Shown here: positions 56,630 to 64,000 of the stretch, piece after piece
Numbering within the stretch: position 1 is the first letter of the stretch
Layout: every line of letters begins with the position of its first letter
DNA from: Toxorhynchites rutilus septentrionalis
Taxonomy: Eukaryota; Arthropoda; Insecta; Diptera; Culicidae
Assembly: GCF_029784135.1 (NCBI RefSeq)
Contig: NC_073745.1
Location: 240,466,191 to 240,530,190, forward strand
DNA length: 64,000 nt
Reading direction: 5' to 3'
Notes under the pieces: model-generated
What the model saw: only the letters and a program-made list of their open reading frames with translations
What the model was told of the DNA's origin: nothing
Database searches by the model: none
Translations under genes and position numbers: made by a program

Positions 56630-57540
56630 TTATATCGGTAAAATGTACGCTAAGGAGAAAATGAGGCGAGAAAATAGCGGCGATTGCAAAGGAAATAGCG
56701 GCGATTGCAAGATGCCACCTGGCTATCGTTTTCCGCGTGGTTTTTCTCGTTAGGCGTTAGGCCATGTCCACGGAGACCGGCTAGGACAGTCACATCCATA
56801 ATCACATCCAATGCATGATGGAAAGTGAAGGGAACGGTAACGGTATTGAATTAAAGAGACTTCAAACTCTGAGAGTTCATTCGTCTCTAAGTGAAGGGAA
56901 GGAAGGAAGGAAGGTCTTGTATTATAGAGACTTTAAACTTTTGCAGTTCATTCGTCTCTAGCCTTGAGAAAGGCCCTTTGAAAACTCTACTCTACTCTAT
57001 TACTCTACTCCAGCGCTACCACCTCCGCCCTCTTGCCTTGAGAAAGGCACTCGATCCCTCGCCGTCCAGCTCGTCCAGCAACGATGTTGTCCAGTCGGTG
57101 TCCACACAAAGAATCCAAGCGAAGGGAAGAATATTGAACTCTTTTTTATATTGCTTGCTTGCACAAACACTGAGAGAGAGTGAAATTATTCCTCTCGCGA
57201 GCGATAAACCTCTGCGCTTCGTATAGTATGAACACTGTCTATATTCCCCCCACTACATGTCCATTATACTCGCACCGATAAAAATGTTCTACTTTTCGGC
57301 TTGCTTTATTTTCAGTTAAAAACATGGAAAAACTCATTTTTATATAACATTTGACCAGTTATCTCGAAAACCAGCATATTGAACTGTAAGAAACTGCTTT
57401 TCAATTTTTGAAAACATGAGTTTCCAAAGGTACAATTGAAGTTTAGCATGGACATGCCTTAGCATGTCCGTCTTACCCCCATCTCCCCTACGTTTGTAGC
57501 TTTGTCACTTTGTAACTTCGTAACTTTGTCTGCAGCGCTG
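56630..57540. other. intergenic DNA with diverged family A/B blocks
   Basis: TTCATTCGTCTCTAG occurs at 56,875 and 56,945, GCCTTGAGAAAGG at 56,960 and 57,035, and CCGTCCAGCTC...AACGATGTTGTC at 57,060 (also at 19,430). No gene is recognised; the frame at 56,891-57,226 is repeat-derived. Confidence 0.5.
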
Positions 57541-57599
57541 TCCCACATATTTAATTAGAAATTTGATCCTCTTCCTGTTGACCGATTGATCTGAAATTT

Positions 57600-58320
57600 T
57601 GAACACAGATTTATCTTTGCAGTCATCATAAAAGAGCGTGTTCCATGATTTTGAAAATTAAAGATGGCGGGCGCTACAAAATGGCGGATTACATATTTTC
57701 TCAAAACCTCATCAATATGGGTATTTCCAAAACCCCATCAATATGGGTATAAAATGAAAGAGCTTGATTAGTAGAATACAGTTGTTTATGAAAAATGCAA
57801 ATCCAAAATAGCCGCCAACACAAAATGACATCATATATATATTTTTTCAAAATTCCATCTTTATAGGTATCAAATGAAAATGCTTGACTAGGAGAACCCA
57901 GTTATTTATGAAAAATGTAAATCCAAGATGGCGGCCGCTACAAAATGGCGGATCACATATTTTCTCAGAACTCCATCAATATGAGTATCAAATAAAAGGA
58001 CTTGATTAGTAGAACACATTTATTTATGTAAAATGCAAATCCAAAATGGCAGCCATAACAAAATGGCGCCATATATATTTTTTTCAAAATTCCATCAATA
58101 TGGGTATCACATGAAAGGGCTTGACTAGTAGAGCAAAGTTATTCATAAAAAATTCAAATCCAAGATGACCACCACTACAAAACGGTGAAACGGTGAATAT
58201 TTCTTTTTCAATACCACTTCAATATGGGTATCAAATGAAAGTGCTATTAGGACGTAGTAGATCATGAAAAATCCAAATCCAAGATGGCCGCAGTCCCAAA
58301 ATAACCAATTCCTTTTTTAA
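57600..58320 (+). repeat. tandem array, about 125-bp unit, with paired ATGGCGG motifs
   Basis: Six diverged units. Each has AAAATGCAAATCCAAGATGG, a second TACAAAATGGCG about 20 bp on, a TTTTCAAAATTCCATCAATA block and ATGGGTATCAAATGAAA. Motif pairs start at about 57,662, 57,804, 57,928, 58,040, 58,165 and 58,276. AAGATGGCGGC matches the YY1/Pleiohomeotic (GCCAT core) consensus; in half the units the motif is degraded. No ORF. Confidence 0.85.
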
Positions 58321-58439
58321 ATGGTATCATTCAGCTTGACCTGTTTGTTTGTATATTTGAAAGTCTGTGGGGTAGGTACCATGTATTTTTGTAATCACCT
58401 CAATGTCGGTATTAAATTAAATTATTTGACTAATAGAAT

Positions 58440-59342
58440 ACAGTACATCATGAAAATATTCCGAGGAAAATTAGGTAAGAAATAAATTTGTTGGTTTATC
58501 ATTTCGGATATTATTTGCGAATACGTTGAAATTCCATAAATAACTCTTCAGTAAAAAGTTCCGGGGACCCTGAAAAGTTTTAATGGCTTGCGTGGTTTTG
58601 TAGAATCATTTCGAGAAGCAACGATTCTTTTTTGCCTTTGTGAGAACAATACACTAACTGGTCATATGTCACAATTTGTTGCTTTATATCAATGCACGCA
58701 TTGCACTGAGTATTTAACTAGAGTCGTGATTTCCGTGCATCGCAATTCAACAAGCATCAAACACGCGTCTAACAGATGCACACAGTTGCAGCGATTAAAA
58801 TGTAACATCGAAACACACTTCATGTGAAATATTCGCTAGCGTTCACAGCTCGAGGGAAACATAAAACACAAAACGAGCAGAATAAGCGATCTTTGTTGTT
58901 TCGGGCACAGAAAGATTCTGAGAACATTCCTCAGAGGAGATGTAATACTTATACGCCAGCGACAGTTTACTCACTATACAATGGTGGAGTTTACTTCCCA
59001 AATATTCTCTTTTCGCTATCCCCTTTCGTTGTTTTTATTCTAGCGGCTGCATAAGTTGTCCGTTATTGACAGCTCTGTTCGGGAAAGCACACAAATGGAC
59101 AGAACAAATGTATGGGGAAATGGGAATGCTTCCAATTTTCTTCAATTTAAACCATATACAGACTATGGAATTGTAATGTATAGCATATCAAACAAATCAT
59201 AGAAATCTTCCGATTCGATTGGTATGCAAATCGTTAAAATCCAATCGCAGCAAAAATAGTTATTAACGTTAACTTTATTTCATAAAAATGTAACCTGTTT
59301 TCTGATTTGGCACCCTTAATGTAAGACGTAGTCCTACGTCAA
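58440..59342 (+). repeat. near full-length element of family A/C
   Basis: Inverted copy of 43,800-44,928. The right end is GTTAACTTTATTTCATAAAA, GATTTGGCACCCTTA and GACGTAGTCCTACGTC (59,325-59,340). The interior block 58,815-58,980 recurs at 1000-1170. Confidence 0.8.
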
Positions 59343-59469
59343 AAAAAGTTGAATGATTTTATTATAGAGAAATATGCTAGTGATACAAATAATGTGATAA
59401 AAACTAGAAAATAAAATAATGAATAATAAAATAATAAATAAAATAATGAATAATAAATAAATTTGGAAA

Positions 59470-60010
59470 ATGCCAAAAGGAAAAGTGATCACGGAGACGA
59501 AGAAAGACAAATCGATGCATTTTACTAAGAAAATGTTAGTATCAGGGAAATTGCTCATCGGATTGGTAGATCCCAATAAGAAGTGCTTAATTATTTGGCG
59601 AATCCTCAAGGATACGGTAAGAAGAAGAGAGCTCCACGTTAATCAAAGCTCTCTGACCGGGATGAGCGGGAAATAGTTAGAACAGCTTTGAATACCTCAA
59701 AATCGCTTATGCAAATGAAACAATATAAATTGAATATTTATAATTTTCAATTTGGATGGTCCTGATGGGTAGTGGCGTGAATTACGGAAGGAGGAACAGT
59801 ATTTTTAAACCAGAATTTTTGGTGCATTCTATGGCGAGAAATCCGTTTAGCAGAATTTGGTAAATAGTATGCCAACACGAATTTTCCAGGTTATTAGCCG
59901 AAATGGCAAGGTTGCCAATTATTGACATGTAAATCAGCCGATCGTTTTGAATTTTTCATTGATAGTACTTATGAATTTTGAAATGGTTTTATAGAAACTG
60001 CACAGTCGAA
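59470..60010 (+). pseudogene. decayed Tc1-type transposase
   Basis: The start MPKGKVITE fits the N-terminus of insect Tc1 transposases. Out-of-frame pieces follow: an HTH-like region, then KLSDRDEREIVRTALNTSKS in another frame, then a DGPDGxWRELRKEEQ-like piece and a WGAF-like region near 59,830. At least two frameshifts and several stops. No catalytic triad could be traced. The mariner at 60,082 lies directly behind it. Confidence 0.6.
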
Positions 60011-60081
60011 ATTATCATATTTAAGCACAATTAATGAACAAACAACTCTTTTGAACGAAAGTTTTATTACGAAACAATATA

Positions 60082-61361
60082 TTAGGCTGTCAAAAAAGTC
60101 CTGCGGTATTTTTTTTGAATTTTCATTTGTTCATAAAATTAGTTACAATCATCTGTTTTAAGTCAAATATGCGCCGTTTTGTTCGATGACTTGTTCCCAA
60201 CGAGATGCCAACTTCATAATACCCCTGTTATAGAAGCTCGCTTCCTTATTGGCAAAAAACTCGGATAGCCAATTTTCACAGGCCTCTTTTGTGGCTAACT
60301 TCTGACTACCTAGCTCGTTCGCCATGGACAAAAAACAGGTGGTAGTCACTTGGTGCATGGTCCGGACTATACGGCGGATGCAAAAGAACCTCCCATCCGA
60401 GCTCCCGGAGCTTCTGGCGCGTCACCAAAGAAGTGTGTGGCCTGGCGTTGTCCTGATGGAAGACAATGCGGCCTCTGTTTATCAAAGATGGCCTCTTCTT
60501 CATGAGTGCTACCTTCAAGCGGTCCAGTTGTTGGCAGTACAGGTCCGAATTGAGCGTTTGGCCATAGGGAAGTAGCTCATAATAGATTATTCCTTGACAA
60601 TTCCACCAAACACCCAGCAGAACCTTCCTGGCCGTTAATGAGGGCTTGGCCACCGTCTGAGCCGCTTCAGCGGGCTTCGACCACGACCGTTTGCGCTTCA
60701 CGTAAGTGACCCACTTTTCATCGCCAGTCACCATCCGCTTCAGAAACGGGTCGATTTTGTTGCGATTCAGCAGCGATTCACATGCGTCGATACGGTCAAA
60801 GATGTTTTTTTGCGTCAACGTGTGTGGCACCCATACATCGAGCTTCTTTGTGAATCCAAGCTTCTTCAAATGGTTAATAACGGTTTGACGACTTATCCCC
60901 TGCTCTTGGCCGATGCTACGGCTGCTGCTATGCCGGTCTTTCTCGGTTAATTCAGCGATTTTGTCGCAATTTTCGACGACAGGCCTTCCGGAGCGTGGCG
61001 CATCTTCGACGACCTCTACACCAGAACAAAAACGTTGAAACCATCGTTGTGCGGTGGAAATGGAAACTGTATCGGGTCCATAAACTGCACACATTTTATT
61101 GGCAGCTTGAAATGCATTTTTGCCTTTGTCATAGTAGTACTGTAAAATATGTCGGATTTTCTCTTTATTTTGCTCCACATTTGCGACACTATAACTCACG
61201 AACGACTTAACCAAACAAAACACTGTCAAGGACTTTATTATAGCGCGCAAAAATACCTTTCCAACAAGCTATAGTATGACTCGATACAATGAATACAACT
61301 AGAACTACACGCTTACAACGACACCTCGCGGAAATACCGCAGGACTTTTTTGACAGCCTAA
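60082..61361 (-). mobile_element. mariner element (D,D34D), copy 2, nearly full length
   Basis: Terminal inverted repeats are TTAGGCTGTCAAAAAAGTCC and its complement, flanked by TA (60,080-60,081 and 61,362-61,363). The transposase (minus strand, about 345 residues expected) covers the HTH region (KIRHILQYYYDKGKNAFQAA, ISRQTVINHLKKLGFTKKLD), the WVPH...LT box, VTGDEKWVTY, FHQDNARPHTS and YSPDHAPSDYHLF. One extra A in the run at about 60,329-60,334 shifts the last 60 codons. The expected ATG reads GTG, so the in-frame ATG at 61,250 would add an unusual leader. Otherwise the frame is open. Confidence 0.93.
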
Positions 61362-61363
61362 TA

Positions 61364-62567
61364 AAGGGTGTGTCACATCAAATTGCATCACGGAAAAAAC
61401 GCTGTAGAAATTCGCCCAGTAGACCGATCCTTTTGAAAATTTTAGACAGTAAAATAAAAACTATTAAACAACTTTTGGCATTTTCTTTTTATTCATACTT
61501 CGAGCCCAAGCCCGTATGCTCGCGCCTTCCTCTTTACTCCGTCCATAAGGTTCTGTACAACGTCAGGTTGTAGTTTTTTTTGAACAGAAATCCATTTTCT
61601 CTTGAAGTCCGCCTCCGATTTGACAACTTTTGGGATCTTCCGGAGGGCCTGCTTCATAATCGCCCAATATTTCTCTATTGGGCGAAGCTCTGGCGCGTTG
61701 GGCGGGTTCATTTCCTTTGGCACGAAGGTGACCCCGTTGGCTTCGTACCACTCCAACACGTCCTTTGAATAGTGACACGAAGCGAGATCTGGCCAGAAGA
61801 TGGTCGGGCCCTAGTGCTGCTTCAATAGTGGTAGTAAGCGCTTCTGTAGGCACTCCTTAAGGTAAACCTGCCCGTTTACCGTGCCGGTCATCACGAAGGG
61901 GGCGCTCCGCTTTCCGCAAGAGTAGATCGCTTGCTACACCATGTACTTTTTGGCAAACTTGGATAGTTTCTGCTTGCGAATCTCCTCCGGAACGCTGAAT
62001 TTGTCCTCTGCGGAGAAGAACAACAGGCCCGGCAGCTGACGAAAGTCCGCTTCGACGTAGGTTTCGTCGTCCATTACCAGGCAATGCAGCTGCGTCAGCA
62101 TTTCGGTGAACCGCTTCCGGGCTCGCGTTTTTCCCACCATGTTTTGCCTTTCGTCGCGGTTAGGAGCCTTCTGAACCTTGTATGTACGCAGGCCCTCCCG
62201 CTGCTTGGTCCGCTGGACGAATGAACTTGACAAATTCAGCTTATTGGCGACATCCCGGACCGAACTTCTCGGATCACGTCTAAACTGCTTAACTACGCGT
62301 TTGTGATCTTTTTCACTGACGGAGCATCCATTTTTACCGTTCTTCACCTTCCGGTCGTTGGTTAGGTTCTCGAAGTATCGTTTTAGTACTCTGCTGACCG
62401 TGGATTGGACGATTCCCAGCATCTTACCGATGTCCCGATGTGACAACTCCGGATTCTCGAAATGAGTGCGCAGGATTAATTCACAACGCTCTTTTTCGTT
62501 CGACGACATTTTTCCAAATTTACGAAAAATTGACAGTGAAGCATGGCTAACGTGATCTATACACTCT
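61364..62567 (-). mobile_element. ITmD37E-type element with DD37E transposase pseudogene
   Basis: The left end AAGGGTGTGTCACATC and the right end GTGATCTATACACTCT are a decayed inverted pair, with TA at 61,362-61,363 and 62,568-62,569. The minus-strand transposase starts at 62,509 (MSSNEKERCELILR) with HTH motifs (SHRDIGKMLGI, STVSRVLKRY, SVRDVANKLNLS). Catalytic segments are MDDETYVEADFRQ, FWPDLASCHYS and ELRPIEKYWA, with 37 residues between the second Asp and the Glu. That spacing is the mosquito-typical ITmD37E family. In-frame TAG codons at 61,934-61,936 and 61,811-61,813 (where Trp and Glu are expected) inactivate it. Confidence 0.9.
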
Positions 62568-62569
62568 TA

Positions 62570-63550
62570 TCTGATTATAAGCGAAAGCTGATAATATAAT
62601 TCCTAAAAAATTAAATTTCTAATTTCCCTTTAATATTCTTATGATAGTCGTGGGTTTCATCCCTTCGAGGGCGACACCCGGGGAGAACCGCTCCCTCTCG
62701 CCCCCCATACACTACGCGACTGCCGACCGTGACACATGAATTGGAGAAAAGCCAGCCATTTTTGCTTCAACATTTCTCGGAATTTAATCTGTATTTCACA
62801 CTTGTACACTTGGAATGGTCACTGGAAACGCGAACGGTTATTTAACAGTTTAATGGTCGACGCTTGTATGAGCAGAATTACTCGCATTCATCCAATTATC
62901 AAAGTGCCTCTATAGCCATCCACCATCCACCGTCATTTATTATAACGTTTCCACCCGTTTCATATATGAAATGCGTAAGACGAATCAGCTGTTTTTGAAT
63001 AGAGCCTGTTCGCGATTACGTTACGCGGATGGTTGGATGGCGCTCCCGGCGGAGCGCGGAATCGAAAGTGAATGAGATGCTTAAATGTGGGTCAACGAGA
63101 AGGAGAACCGTCCCAATGAGCAGCGTGTGGCGTACGTGAATAACAAAAAAAAAGTGCCAGAGGTAAGAGAAGAAGTAATAAGAAGATGAAGTAATTTCGC
63201 ATTCGACCATGGGTTATAGATGGTGTGTTTATTTATTTTTTGGTTTCAAACTGCAACCATCATCAGCGCGTGTGTCCACAGAGGAGAGGGCGTGGACGTG
63301 ATTGGCATCGAAATGATGAAGCATGTTGGAGTTTTCGGCTCGTGCATAAAGGTGGTTCACCCGATTAGATAACGCGTGCGACAGAAAAAGTGCACAAAAT
63401 TAATGCTAGATGCGTATGATTTAACATTGAGCCCAATACGTGAATTTTAGGCTTAGAAGTTGTTTCACGCTTCAGCTTCGTCGTGCGACGGCACAAATTT
63501 GCTTTCGCAACGAACGCGAGTTCAACTGTTGCCGATCGTTTGAAGGCCCG
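62570..63550. other. intergenic or intronic DNA, nothing recognised
   Basis: Possibly the first intron of the minus-strand gene at 63.6-63.8 kb. The frame at 63,016-63,210 shows no motif. Confidence 0.35.
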
Positions 63551-63639
63551 TGATTAGACACATGTTTTCTCATGTTGTATCGAGTTTACGAGCCATTGGG
63601 CGAGTTTACATTGATGAATGATTTTTTTTGTATACTCAC

Positions 63640-63838
63640 TTGGATTTAACGAGTACGCTAGTTTCTTTGCAAAGTTAGCCAGCCGCACCGAGAGAATGAT
63701 CACTGGGAAACCAACGAGTTGCACCGGTAGTTCGAATAGAGGTTCTTGGGCTCGAACTGCGGTTCCGCTGAAGCTGGTACTGGACAGGAGAACCATCAAG
63801 AATATGGTTGCCGCAGGAACAATGTTCAACAGCTTCAT
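63640..63838 (-). CDS. first coding exon of a secreted or membrane protein
   Basis: The ATG at 63,838 has a good context (ACACCATGAAG). Residues 1-30 are a typical signal peptide: MKLL, a hydrophobic core (AATIFLMVLL), a Ser-rich region and TAVRAQ near the cleavage site. A mature start with FELPVQLVGFPVIILSVRLA and KKLAYSLNP follows. A GTGAGT donor at 63,639-63,634 ends the exon after 66 codons plus one base. An in-frame ATG four codons upstream (63,850) is less likely. The next exon should lie at lower coordinates but was not found. The family is not recognised. Confidence 0.6.
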
Positions 63839-63948
63839 GGTGTGTATCAACAGGTTTCAATGAGCGTATCGATCACTTTCACTTCGCGAACTAGAATTGC
63901 ATATATTAATCAAACACGGAACAGCCGTTGTAGCAGGTTCACTTATTA

Positions 63949-63955
63949 TCACTGA
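63949..63955 (-). promoter_or_regulatory. candidate initiator of the 63.8-kb gene
   Basis: TCAGTGA on the minus strand, about 115 bp upstream of the ATG, fits the insect TCAGT initiator. No TATA box is placed clearly upstream before the window edge. Confidence 0.3.
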
Positions 63956-64000
63956 ATGCAATGATCTGGAACGAAGCTCGCTTACTCCAGTTGAAATACT

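Noticed and set aside
61364..62567. Functional Tc1-type transposase gene
   Set aside because: Two in-frame TAG codons replace expected Trp and Glu residues, and the right TIR is degraded.

Overview
The window looks like a repeat-dense piece of a culicine mosquito genome (Aedes/Culex type). This is inferred from intron-containing insect genes far apart, an ITmD37E-type transposon, a DD41D rosa-type mariner, a mosquito-style tRNA-derived SINE, an insect errantivirus, and many palindromic MITE-like elements. No prokaryotic feature (operon, CRISPR, rRNA) is present.

Host genes. A compact pair sits at 25.3-29.6 kb. The mitochondrial Hsp40 gene l(2)tid (DNAJA3 family, + strand, six exons) converges on the intronless DNA-repair gene XPA (- strand), and their 3' ends probably overlap. 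The Tid gene has two possible 3' ends: splicing to a short charged tail at 28.4 kb, or reading through a perfect GTAAGT donor into a Ser-rich linker plus a membrane segment. Three partial host genes lie on the - strand: a first exon resembling an MBOAT lysophospholipid acyltransferase (6.5 kb), the two last exons of an unrecognised four-cysteine protein (42.2-42.7 kb), and a first exon with a signal peptide (63.6-63.8 kb).

Repeats, left to right. 0-6 kb: fold-back elements and a 110-bp tandem array. 7.8-11.2 kb: TA-flanked MITEs, one holding a TG...CA solo LTR with a 5-bp target duplication, plus a hAT-like element with an 8-bp duplication. 14.5-21 kb: a roughly 2-kb palindrome and a diverged relative whose units carry a conserved TATA/initiator core promoter. 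17.6-18.6 kb: a TTAA-flanked element. 23.0-24.2 and 60.1-61.4 kb: two mariner copies of one family. 31.0-38.3 kb: a young errantivirus (LTRs differ at 1 of 304 positions) inserted in an older TIR element. 39.5-40.8 kb: a DD41D element. 49-56.6 kb: a large nested repeat with direct and inverted arms holding a 5'-truncated non-LTR element and a SINE. 57.6-58.3 kb: a tandem array carrying paired AAGATGGCGG motifs. 59.5-62.6 kb: a Tc1 remnant, then mariner and ITmD37E elements meeting at one TA.

The strongest leads are the alternative membrane-anchored tail of Tid, the mobile core promoter in the palindromic family, the paired-motif tandem array, and a decayed coding stretch of unknown origin at 48.1-48.8 kb. 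All family calls come from reading motifs; none was confirmed by database search.
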